DNA of 54,787 nucleotides from Flavobacteriales bacterium (GTDB lineage Bacteria > Bacteroidota > Bacteroidia > Flavobacteriales_F > PHOS-HE28), in NCBI GenBank assembly GCA_017987115.1, contig JAGNUG010000012.1, positions 1-54,787 on the forward strand, read 5' to 3'. The translations under genes and the position numbers were made by a program. Below are positions 23,092-30,650 of the stretch, piece by piece. A model generated the notes under the pieces. The model saw nothing but the letters and a program-made list of their open reading frames with translations. It was not told the DNA's origin and did not search any database. Every line of letters begins with the position of its first letter. The stretch's first letter is position 1.

Positions 23092-25221
23092 ATGATGGAA
23101 CGTTTTCAATACGACAACCGCATTGCGAAGAACTTCATGTTCGTCACCATTCTCTGGGGTCTGGTGGGCGCATTGGTAGGGTTAACAGCAGCCATGCAAT
23201 TGGTCTTGCCCTCTTGGAATTTCGCTGAATGGGGCAGCTTCGGGAGGTTGCGTCCGTTGCATACCAACGCCATGATCTTCGCCTTTGTTGGAAATGCCAT
23301 GTTCGCTGGGGTCTATTACAGCTTGCAACGTTTGTTGAAAACGCGCATGTTCAGCGACCTGCTCAGCTCGATACATTTCTGGGGTTGGCAGTTGATCATT
23401 GTCGCTGCCGCCATCACACTGCCCTTGGGTATGACCACCGGCAAGGAATATGCCGAGCTCGAATGGCCGATCGACATTGCGATCACACTGGTCTGGGTGG
23501 TATTCGGCATCAATATGTTCGGCACGATCCTCAAGCGTCGCGAACGGCATTTGTACGTAGCGATCTGGTTCTACATCGCAACATGGGTAACTGTGGCGAT
23601 GCTGCACATTGTGAACAGTATCGAGCTGCCGATCTCATTGACCAAAAGCTACAGCTGGTACGCTGGAGTTCAGGATGCCTTGGTGCAATGGTGGTACGGG
23701 CACAATGCGGTAGCGTTTTTCTTGACCACTCCGTTCCTGGGTCTGATGTACTACTACTTACCCAAAGCTGCGAACCGTCCGGTATACAGCTACAAGCTTT
23801 CGATCATCCACTTCTGGAGTTTGATCTTCCTTTACATCTGGGCAGGACCGCACCACTTGTTATACAGCGCACTGCCTGAATGGGCACAATCCCTCGGTGT
23901 CGTGTTCAGTATCATGTTGATCGCACCAAGCTGGGGTGGAATGCTCAACGGTCTGCTCACACTGCGCGGTGCTTGGGACCGTGTTCGCGAAGATCCTGTT
24001 CTGAAGTTCATGGTGGTAGCCGTTACCTGTTACGGAATGGCAACGTTGGAAGGACCGCTACTGAGCATCAAGAGCATCAATGCCATTGCGCACTTCACGG
24101 ACTGGATCATTGCCCACGTCCACATTGGCGGCTTAGGTTGGAACGGGTTCTTGGCCTTCGGTATGATCTATTGGATGGCACCGCGCCTTTACGGCACCAA
24201 GCTTTATTCCACCACTTTGGCGAATTGGCACTTCTGGTTGGGCACATTGGGCATCATCTTCTATGCGATCCCACTCTACTTCGCCGGTTTCTTCCAAAGT
24301 TTGATGTGGAAGCAATTCACCCCCGATGGATTCCTGGTGTACAAGAACTTCCTGGATACGTTGTTGGAGATCCAGACCGCATACTGGTTACGCGCCTTAG
24401 GAGGCACCTTGTACATCATCGGTCTGTTGATCATGATCTACAACATCCGTAAGACGGTGAGCACGGGTAAACTGATCGTGAATGAGGATGCCGAGGCACC
24501 GGCAATGGAAGCGTTGAAAGAAGGTCACACTGAAACCTGGCACAGAGCCATCGAGCGTCGTCCGATCCAGATGTTGATCTTGAGTTTGATCGTTGTCGGT
24601 ATTGGTGGTGTGCTGGAGATCGTACCTACGTTCCTGGTGAAGAGCAACATCCCAACGATCAGTCAAGTGAAACCGTACACGCCGCTTGAACTTCATGGAC
24701 GGGACATTTACATACGCGAAGGATGTTACACGTGTCACTCGCAGATGATCCGTCCGTTCCGGAGTGAAACGGAACGCTATGGCGAATATGCCAAAGCCGG
24801 TGAATTCGTATATGATCATCCGTTCCAATGGGGCAGCAAACGAACAGGTCCCGATCTATTGCGCGTAGGAGCCAAGTATCCCGACAGTTGGCACTATTAC
24901 CACATGTTCGACCCTACGTCCATGAGCCCGGGATCATTGATGCCGGCTTATGAAAACATGTTCGAGAACGAACTTGACATTACCACTACCGAGAAGAAGA
25001 TGGAAGCCATGCGCACCATGGGCGTTCCATATGCAGAAGACTTCCCGACGAAAGCGAACGATGACATCCAAAAGCAAAGCGCAGAAATAACTGCTCGATT
25101 GAAAAAGGATGGGATTGATGCCCAAAGTGATCGTGAGATCATTGCGGTCATTGCGTACTTACAACGGTTGGGAACGGACATCAAGAGTAAGCCTGTCACT
25201 GAAATAAGTGAACTACCCTAA
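23092..25221 (+). CDS. ccoNO: cbb3-type cytochrome c oxidase, fused subunits CcoN and CcoO
   Basis: One 709-residue chain joins the catalytic subunit and the first cytochrome c subunit. Residues 1 to about 460 are CcoN, with about 12 helices and haem and CuB ligands in RPLHTNAMIF, WWYGHNAVAFF, AGPHHLLY and AHVHIGGLGWNGF. A linker follows, then the CcoO membrane anchor (LILSLIVVGIGGVLEIVP) and a monohaem domain with CYTCHS (Cys545, Cys548, His549) and LMPAYE as a probable axial Met. The complex reduces O2 with high affinity and pumps protons. The CcoN-CcoO fusion is usual in Bacteroidota. Start ATG 23092 or 23095. The stop overlaps the ccoQ ATG (TAATG). Confidence 0.96.
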   Translation: MMERFQYDNRIAKNFMFVTILWGLVGALVGLTAAMQLVLPSWNFAEWGSFGRLRPLHTNAMIFAFVGNAMFAGVYYSLQRLLKTRMFSDLLSSIHFWGWQLIIVAAAITLPLGMTTGKEYAELEWPIDIAITLVWVVFGINMFGTILKRRERHLYVAIWFYIATWVTVAMLHIVNSIELPISLTKSYSWYAGVQDALVQWWYGHNAVAFFLTTPFLGLMYYYLPKAANRPVYSYKLSIIHFWSLIFLYIWAGPHHLLYSALPEWAQSLGVVFSIMLIAPSWGGMLNGLLTLRGAWDRVREDPVLKFMVVAVTCYGMATLEGPLLSIKSINAIAHFTDWIIAHVHIGGLGWNGFLAFGMIYWMAPRLYGTKLYSTTLANWHFWLGTLGIIFYAIPLYFAGFFQSLMWKQFTPDGFLVYKNFLDTLLEIQTAYWLRALGGTLYIIGLLIMIYNIRKTVSTGKLIVNEDAEAPAMEALKEGHTETWHRAIERRPIQMLILSLIVVGIGGVLEIVPTFLVKSNIPTISQVKPYTPLELHGRDIYIREGCYTCHSQMIRPFRSETERYGEYAKAGEFVYDHPFQWGSKRTGPDLLRVGAKYPDSWHYYHMFDPTSMSPGSLMPAYENMFENELDITTTEKKMEAMRTMGVPYAEDFPTKANDDIQKQSAEITARLKKDGIDAQSDREIIAVIAYLQRLGTDIKSKPVTEISELP

Positions 25222-25424
25222 TGCTGAAATTCATCAAGCACCACATGGACACGATCATCGGGATCGGAATATATCCCTTGATCTCGTTCGTACTGTTCTT
25301 CACCTTCTTCGTTCTGATGCTGATCTGGTTGCGGAAGGTGGGGCGTAGTCATGTTGACCACATGGCGGCATTGCCGATAACCGAAGAATTTTCCACCCTC
25401 GAAATAGAACACAATGATCATTGA
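25221..25424 (+). CDS. ccoQ: cbb3 oxidase subunit CcoQ
   Basis: A 67-residue single-pass protein, MLKFIKHHMDTIIGIGIYP then LISFVLFFTFFVLMLIWL, with a short charged tail. This fits CcoQ/FixQ, which stabilises the cbb3 complex. Its ATG overlaps the ccoNO stop by one base and its 3' end overlaps ccoP by 11 bases. Confidence 0.88.
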   Translation: MLKFIKHHMDTIIGIGIYPLISFVLFFTFFVLMLIWLRKVGRSHVDHMAALPITEEFSTLEIEHNDH

Positions 25425-26595
25425 TCGCAATTCTATCCAACGCGGAACCATCGTTGCATTCTTGGCAACTATCACCCTCCCCCTTCTCGCACAGGACACG
25501 GTACAAGCTGTTCAAGTAGAACCTCTGCTTCACGTAAGCCGGAATCTCCTGTATGCACTCGTCGCACTGGCGGTTGTTCAAGTGGTATTCATAGCATCGC
25601 TCGCAAGCATCATGCGCACTATGGGAGGCCCAGGTGGATGGATCCAAAAGTTGATGAGCAACCGCAATAAAGCAGCTATGCTATTGCCTTTCCTGTTGCT
25701 CACCGCGAACTCCGCAAATGCGCAAGCGTTCAAAGGAACAGGGTATGCAATAAGCAGTTATCATGCGTTCTGGATGCTGGCGGTGATCAACCTGTTCCTT
25801 TTCATCGTACTACTTGTACAATTGAACTTGGTTCGCCGACTTACGCGAATAATAAGCGGATCTGAAGCCAAGGAGGCAGCGCTTGAAGCATCACGAGCAC
25901 TGGAACCGAGTTGGTGGGACAAGTTGATGAAGAGCTTGACCAAGCAGGTAGAGATCGAACAGGAAAAGGACATCATGTTGGACCACGACTACGATGGTAT
26001 CCGTGAGCTGGACAACGTTCTTCCACCTTGGTGGTTGTGGCTTTTCTACGGTTGCATCGCGTGGGGAGTATTCTACTTGGTTGCCGTCCATGTTATTGAG
26101 ATCATCCCTGAACAGACCGAGGAATACAAAGAAGCCATGGCCCAAGCCGAGGTCGACATTGCAGCCTATAAGGCGACCCAGACCAATACAGTGGATGAGA
26201 ACACTGTGGTCTTGAGCACTGATGCGAGCATTATCGGAGCGGGCAAGGCCAACTTCACGACCTTCTGTATGCCCTGCCACGGAGCGGATGGAGCGGGGTC
26301 CGAGACCTCCGTAGGACCGAATTTGACCGATGCCTATTGGATACATGGTGGTGGAGTGAAAAATATCTTCAAGACCATTAAATACGGTGTACCTGAAAAA
26401 GGCATGATCAGTTGGAAGAGCCAACTGCAACCCGCTGAGATCAGTGCTTTGTCCAGCTACATCATCAGCTTGCAAGGCACTGGCCCTGCCACGCAGAAAG
26501 CACCGCAGGGAGAGCTTTGGCAAGATGCTGATGCAGCACCTACCGATAGTACGGCCATCACTGCGGATACTACTTCCGTGGCGGTGACGCAATGA
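25414..26595 (+). CDS. ccoP: cbb3 oxidase subunit CcoP, single-haem form with N-terminal extension
   Basis: The 393-residue chain has a signal-like start (AFLATITLPLLAQ) and two hydrophobic segments before residue 140. The CcoP core follows: HDYDGIRELDNVLPPWWLW, a membrane helix, and one cytochrome c domain with CMPCHG (Cys285, Cys288, His289) and KGMISWKSQL for the axial Met. Proteobacterial CcoP has two CxxCH motifs; only one is present here. The first 140 residues are extra relative to the classical subunit. The tail is rich in Asp, Thr and Ala. The stop overlaps ccoG (ATGA). Confidence 0.92.
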   Translation: MIIDRNSIQRGTIVAFLATITLPLLAQDTVQAVQVEPLLHVSRNLLYALVALAVVQVVFIASLASIMRTMGGPGGWIQKLMSNRNKAAMLLPFLLLTANSANAQAFKGTGYAISSYHAFWMLAVINLFLFIVLLVQLNLVRRLTRIISGSEAKEAALEASRALEPSWWDKLMKSLTKQVEIEQEKDIMLDHDYDGIRELDNVLPPWWLWLFYGCIAWGVFYLVAVHVIEIIPEQTEEYKEAMAQAEVDIAAYKATQTNTVDENTVVLSTDASIIGAGKANFTTFCMPCHGADGAGSETSVGPNLTDAYWIHGGGVKNIFKTIKYGVPEKGMISWKSQLQPAEISALSSYIISLQGTGPATQKAPQGELWQDADAAPTDSTAITADTTSVAVTQ

Positions 26596-28031
26596 CACCT
26601 CAACCAGCCCATATCAAGCGCGACGCGGCGCCGGACGAAAGCTACCGGGATGCAATAAGCACGGTGGACAAGGCGGGAAAACGCGTTTGGGTCTATCCTA
26701 AAAAACCGAAAGGAAAGTTCACCAATTGGCGACAATTATTCGCCTATGCAGTACTGGTCCTGTTGTTCGTTGGTCCGTTCATCCGCATCAACGGTGAACC
26801 CTTGTTGATGATCAACGTGGTGGAGCGGCGGTTCGTTTTCTTTGGGCAAGTATTCTGGCCACAGGACTTCTTGATCTTCGTGATCGGCTTCCTCACATTC
26901 ATTGTCTTCATAGCCTTGTTCACCGTCGCCTTCGGTCGGCTGTTCTGCGGATGGGCCTGTCCGCAAACGGTATTCATGGAACACGTTTTCCGTCGGATCG
27001 AGTATGCTATTGAGGGTGATTGGAAACAACAAAAAGCCTTGAACAAAGGCCCGATGGATGCCAACAAAGCATGGAAGAAAACGCTGAAGCATATTATCTT
27101 CTTCAGCATCAGCTTCATCATTGCGAATACCTTCCTGTCCTACATCATCGGTTCGGATGAATTGTTGAGGATCATTAAGGAACCTGCGGCCCAGCACATG
27201 GGTGGTTTGGCCGCGATCTTCGCATTCAGCGGAGCGTTCTATGGCAACTTCGCATTCTTCCGGGAACAAGCGTGTACAACCGTTTGCCCTTACGGACGCC
27301 TACAAGGTGTATTGTTGGATCGCAAGAGCATCATCATCGCTTACGATCACGTGCGTGGTGAGGCACGCGGTCTTTTCCGTAAGAATGAGGTCCGTGAAGA
27401 AGCGGGCAAGGGCGATTGCATCGATTGCAAGGCCTGCGTACACGTATGTCCCACAGGGATCGATATCCGCAACGGAACACAATTGGAATGCGTGAATTGC
27501 ACAGCCTGCATTGATGCGTGTGATCACATGATGGAAAGTGTGAGCCTGCCCAAAGGCCTGATCCGCTATGCCAGTGAATCCGAGATCGCGGATAAGAAGC
27601 CGTTCCGTTTCGATACGCGTATGAAAGCGTATTCCGTAGTATTGGTAGCACTGATAGGTGTGCTTAGCACATTGATAGCCATTCGTTCAGATACGGATAC
27701 TACCCTCTTACGCACACCAGGAATGCTCTTCCAGGAACAACCGGACGGCCGTATAAGTAACTTGTACCATGTAAAGACCGTGAACAAGACCCGGTATGAT
27801 ATGCCATTACGCATGGAATTGATGAATGCCGAAGGCGAGATCAAATTGATCGGAAAGAAAATGGACCTTAAGGCCGGTGAATTGGCGCAAGGTGAGTTGT
27901 TCATCATCCTACCAAAGGACCAATTGCAAGGCACCAAGACCAAGTTGGAGATCGGCGTATTCAGTGGTGATAAGCTATTAGAGACAGTAAAGACCTCATT
28001 TGTCGGACCCATCGTAGTGAACAAGAAATGA
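26592..28031 (+). CDS. ccoG: CcoG/FixG/RdxA-type polyferredoxin for cbb3 assembly
   Basis: The 479-residue membrane protein has helices near residues 47-65, 88-110 and 165-185, the RLFCGWACPQTVF motif, EQACTTVCPYGR, and two 4Fe-4S clusters in CIDCKACVHVCPTGID and CVNCTACIDACD. A last helix (YSVVLVALIGVLSTLIAI) precedes an immunoglobulin-like C-terminal domain (NLYHVKTVNKTRYDMPLRM). CcoG proteins act in copper reduction for cbb3 oxidase assembly. Overlaps with ccoP and ccoH by 4 bases each show coupling. Confidence 0.95.
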   Translation: MTPQPAHIKRDAAPDESYRDAISTVDKAGKRVWVYPKKPKGKFTNWRQLFAYAVLVLLFVGPFIRINGEPLLMINVVERRFVFFGQVFWPQDFLIFVIGFLTFIVFIALFTVAFGRLFCGWACPQTVFMEHVFRRIEYAIEGDWKQQKALNKGPMDANKAWKKTLKHIIFFSISFIIANTFLSYIIGSDELLRIIKEPAAQHMGGLAAIFAFSGAFYGNFAFFREQACTTVCPYGRLQGVLLDRKSIIIAYDHVRGEARGLFRKNEVREEAGKGDCIDCKACVHVCPTGIDIRNGTQLECVNCTACIDACDHMMESVSLPKGLIRYASESEIADKKPFRFDTRMKAYSVVLVALIGVLSTLIAIRSDTDTTLLRTPGMLFQEQPDGRISNLYHVKTVNKTRYDMPLRMELMNAEGEIKLIGKKMDLKAGELAQGELFIILPKDQLQGTKTKLEIGVFSGDKLLETVKTSFVGPIVVNKK

Positions 28032-28465
28032 ACTGGGGAAAAGGAATAACGCTTGCGCTGATCGCCTTTGCGGGCATGATGGTCTTCTTCATGATCAAAG
28101 CTGCGCAGAACCCATCACCTTTGGTAACGGATAATTATTACGAGCAAGAGCTGAAATACCAGCAACGGATCAACAACACCAACCGCGCAAATGCGCTCTC
28201 GGCGGAAGTTGTGATGCAGATCACTGCTAAGGGTATTCGACTGGAGTTCCCCAAAGAGGTCGACCCGGCAACCATTACTGGCGAGCTCACGCTGTTGCGC
28301 CCGAACAACCCGTCACTGGATAGAACGATCGCCGTTACGGCAACTGATAATGGCGTGTTCGAGGTCGTAGGAGATCTGCTTGCACCGGGCCGTTACAACG
28401 CGTTGTTGGAATGGAGGTCAGCTGAGAACACGTATTACTCGGAACAAAAAATTGTGGTACAATGA
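28028..28465 (+). CDS. ccoH: FixH/CcoH family protein
   Basis: The 145-residue protein has one N-terminal helix (GITLALIAFAGMMVFFMI) and then NPSPLVTDNYYEQELKYQQ, the family signature, before a small beta domain ending SAENTYYSEQKIVVQ. CcoH is required for stable assembly of cbb3 oxidase. The ATG overlaps the ccoG stop and its stop overlaps the following TauE-like gene. Confidence 0.92.
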   Translation: MNWGKGITLALIAFAGMMVFFMIKAAQNPSPLVTDNYYEQELKYQQRINNTNRANALSAEVVMQITAKGIRLEFPKEVDPATITGELTLLRPNNPSLDRTIAVTATDNGVFEVVGDLLAPGRYNALLEWRSAENTYYSEQKIVVQ

Positions 28466-29166
28466 ATGCCCTGCTCGCTACGGCTTTCGTTCTTGGTATT
28501 GCGGGCAGCGCACACTGTGTTGGCATGTGTGGTCCTATTGCATTGGCCGTGCCCTCCCCTTCACCGGATTGGCGTTCACGGTTTACCAGCACATTGATCC
28601 TGAACAGCGGACGGCTACTCACTTACATACTCTTGGGCGCAGCCTTCGGAGCCTTTGGAAATGCATTGGAGCTTGCTGGTCTGCAACGCGCCACGACGAT
28701 CATTGCAGGTATCGTACTGTTGATATCCGTGATCGTACCGAGCCTCTTTGAGCGTTGGTCACCAACAGGATCAATAGCACTATCCATTGGTAGAATGCGT
28801 AGTCTATTGGCAAGGAACTTGAAACGCACAGCAGCCGAAGCCTTGTTCCTCACCGGATCACTGAACGGTCTGTTGCCATGCGGGTTGGTCTACGCTGCAG
28901 CGCTTGGGGCAGCAACGTTCGGAACGGTCTGGCAAGGCGCATTGTTCATGGCGTTGTTCGGTCTAGGAACTTGGCCCGCATTGATCGCATTGCGCATGAG
29001 TGGTTCCATGCTCGGCACCAATGCCCGTACATTAATGCGAAAAGCATCACCTGTACTGGTCACAGGTTTAGCAGTGTTAATGATCCTACGTGGCCTTGAA
29101 TTAGGAATACCTTTGATCAGTCCACCTCCACCGGAAGTCGCCGGCACCGTAATAAATTGTCATTGA
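28462..29166 (+). CDS. TauE/SafE-like (UreH/DsbD-type) membrane protein of the cbb3 operon
   Basis: A 234-residue protein with about six membrane helices. It opens LLATAFVLGIAGSAHCVGMC, a motif with His and two Cys conserved in this cco-linked family, and repeats a related pattern later (GSLNGLLPCGLVYAAALG). The two halves look like an inverted repeat of three helices each. Members are usually annotated as sulfite exporter-like or urease-accessory-like, but the operon position and Cys/His residues suggest transport of copper or reductant for cbb3 assembly; this is inference. It overlaps ccoH by 4 bases. Confidence 0.85.
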   Translation: MNALLATAFVLGIAGSAHCVGMCGPIALAVPSPSPDWRSRFTSTLILNSGRLLTYILLGAAFGAFGNALELAGLQRATTIIAGIVLLISVIVPSLFERWSPTGSIALSIGRMRSLLARNLKRTAAEALFLTGSLNGLLPCGLVYAAALGAATFGTVWQGALFMALFGLGTWPALIALRMSGSMLGTNARTLMRKASPVLVTGLAVLMILRGLELGIPLISPPPPEVAGTVINCH

Positions 29167-29177
29167 AACAAGATCCC

Positions 29178-29573
29178 ATGAGCACCACGAAAGAAAAAAA
29201 AGTACACATCACCGACCTCCACAATGACCATAAACTGTGGTTGAACAAATTGGCATTCTGCAAAGAAGAGATCAGCATTTTGGAACACCGGATGGAAGAG
29301 ATCGCGAAGCGGAACACCGGCAATGACGTCATGGCTGAGCTGGAACATTTCCAGAACCAATACATCCGTCAACGTGAAGTGATCGATGAACTAAGACACG
29401 AACTGAAGCTCCATGAAAACGGATTGGCAAAAGAGAGCATCGAGCATCCGATCGCCATCGACCATCGGCTTTTTGCGGATCACACCACGCACCGTGATGC
29501 CATGGAGACATTCGACAAACTGTATTACGAACTGAAGCATGAATTCATGCAGTGGTTGGTGAAACGCATGTGA
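29178..29573 (+). CDS. Coiled-coil protein at the end of the cbb3 operon, unknown function
   Basis: From ATG 29178, a 131-residue soluble protein with no signal peptide. It is almost entirely helical and charged: HKLWLNKLAFCKEEISILEH, then RMEEIAKRNT and QRQ/REVIDELRHELKLHENGL heptad-like stretches, then two more helices. No domain is recognised. It starts 11 bases after the TauE-like gene and is followed by a strong hairpin, so it is probably the last gene of the operon. The frame start at 29157 overlaps the previous gene and is less likely. Confidence 0.7.
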   Translation: MSTTKEKKVHITDLHNDHKLWLNKLAFCKEEISILEHRMEEIAKRNTGNDVMAELEHFQNQYIRQREVIDELRHELKLHENGLAKESIEHPIAIDHRLFADHTTHRDAMETFDKLYYELKHEFMQWLVKRM

Positions 29574-29580
29574 TCGTAAC

Positions 29581-29614
29581 GGTCATGGACCGATCCTTTC
29601 ATCGGTCCATGACC
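29581..29614 (+). terminator. Hairpin closing the cbb3 operon
   Basis: GGTCATGGACCGAT (29581-29594) pairs perfectly with ATCGGTCCATGACC (29601-29614), a 14-base stem with a 6-base loop, 7 bases after the stop. There is no T tract. It probably ends or stabilises the operon transcript. Confidence 0.6.
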
Positions 29615-29643
29615 ATCCATGCAATACAAATTTTGAATTCCGG

Positions 29644-30033
29644 ATGGTGCGCATTCACTTCATCCTATACGTCAAGGATCAACTCAAGAGCACATCATTC
29701 TACACCACTCTATTGGCCCTGGAACCCACGCTCAACGTGCCGGGCATGACGGAGTTTGAACTTCCAGGTGGCAGCATATTGGGGTTGATGCCTGAGAACG
29801 GAATTGCCAAGATCATCAGTGGGCCGTTACCGCATCCGTCCACGGCCAATGGCGCTCCACGATGTGAGCTGTATCTTTTGGAAAAAGACTTCGGCGCCGT
29901 ATACGAACGGGCCAATAAAGCTGGCGCACGATCGATCAACAAAGCCAAGGACAGGGATTGGGGTCATCGCGTAGCGTATTTCGCAGATCCTGATGGACAT
30001 GTCATTGCGGTGGCATGTGAGCTCGGGAACTGA
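29644..30033 (+). CDS. VOC family (glyoxalase-like) protein
   Basis: The 129-residue protein has the betaalphabetabetabeta VOC plan: HFILYVKDQLKSTSFYTTLL, then FELPGGSILGLMPENG, and the second half CELYLLEKDFGAVYERANKAG ending HRVAYFADPDGHVIAVA. The Glu/His metal positions (H5, E-containing strand, H119 region) are plausible, but the substrate is unknown. It lies between the cbb3 operon hairpin and the promoter of the cysteine dioxygenase operon and seems to be a single gene. Confidence 0.85.
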   Translation: MVRIHFILYVKDQLKSTSFYTTLLALEPTLNVPGMTEFELPGGSILGLMPENGIAKIISGPLPHPSTANGAPRCELYLLEKDFGAVYERANKAGARSINKAKDRDWGHRVAYFADPDGHVIAVACELGN

Positions 30034-30059
30034 TCTCATTTTCTGCAATTTCATTGCGT

Positions 30060-30108
30060 CTACCCTGACGTTCGTCAGGGTAGAACACCAATTGGCCCGG
30101 TACGTTTG
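30060..30108 (+). promoter_or_regulatory. Candidate CRP/FNR-type activated promoter of the cdo-kinase-regulator operon
   Basis: A 24-base palindrome at 30060-30083 (stem CTACCCTGACG) contains TGAC-gttc-GTCA at 30066-30077. After a further 23 bases comes TACGTTTG (30101-30108), a perfect TAnnTTTG -7 element, 30 bases before the ATG. The box centre is about 41-42 bases before the likely transcription start, the class II activator position. There is no TTG at the usual -33 position, as expected for an activator-dependent promoter. The long symmetric stem might instead be a dispersed palindromic repeat. Confidence 0.5.
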
Positions 30109-30137
30109 TGCATTGCGTCCATGTGACGCACTGAACA

Positions 30138-30650
30138 ATGCATTTGCAATCGATCACATCGATACGTGAATTGGTGCGCGAACTACTGCGGCACCGGGAC
30201 CGTAGCGCATATGGAGAGATCCTTTCGCGCTACAATGTTCCGATAAAGGACATTGCGCCCTATTTCCGGTGGAACAAGAAGCACTACACCCGCACATGCA
30301 TCCAGAGGAACAATGACTTTGAGCTTTTAGTGATCTGTTATGAGCCTGGCCAAAGCACAAGCATCCACGATTATGACAGCCATACGGCTTGGATACATGC
30401 CGTGAAAGGCGAAGTGGTGGAAGAACGCTTCGTCAATACCAGTAGCGGTCTCCAACGAACTAGGGAATTGACGCTTCGACCGGGAGAAGATGACTCGCTC
30501 ACCAATGGAACCTCCATCCACCGGTTCATCAACATTGCACCCGAACGCGCTGTTACCTTGAATCTCTACGCAAAACCTATGAGCAAGTGGCGTGTCTACG
30601 ATCCTGGTACAGGTGAAGCCACGATCGCACCAGCAGGTCCAGCACCATGA
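30138..30650 (+). CDS. Cysteine dioxygenase-like cupin protein
   Basis: The 170-residue protein follows the cysteine dioxygenase fold: HYTRTCIQRNNDFELLVICY (the Tyr and Arg of YTR bind substrate), then GQSTSIHDYDSHTAW, TSIHRFINI and LNLYAKP. His77 and His128 match two iron ligands, and Tyr144 the catalytic Tyr. The motif HDH of animal enzymes is HDYDSH here, so the third iron ligand is either Tyr79 or His82; the chemistry could differ. The family oxidises cysteine or related thiols to sulfinates using O2. Its stop overlaps the ATG of the kinase gene, so the three genes 30138-32963 form one operon. Confidence 0.8.
   Translation: MHLQSITSIRELVRELLRHRDRSAYGEILSRYNVPIKDIAPYFRWNKKHYTRTCIQRNNDFELLVICYEPGQSTSIHDYDSHTAWIHAVKGEVVEERFVNTSSGLQRTRELTLRPGEDDSLTNGTSIHRFINIAPERAVTLNLYAKPMSKWRVYDPGTGEATIAPAGPAP

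Noticed and set aside
23229-23879. 216-codon ORF inside ccoNO in another frame
   Set aside because: The overlapping frame encodes unmistakable CcoN helices and ligands. The alternative translation is rich in His, Arg and Cys in the manner of shadow frames.
25891-26598. 235-codon minus-strand ORF over ccoP
   Set aside because: It is antisense to ccoP with its CxxCH motif and has no recognisable features of its own.
30060-30083. Reading the 24-base palindrome as a terminator of the VOC gene
   Set aside because: It has no T tract and lies close before a good -7 element. I keep it as a regulatory candidate, though a dispersed repeat remains possible.
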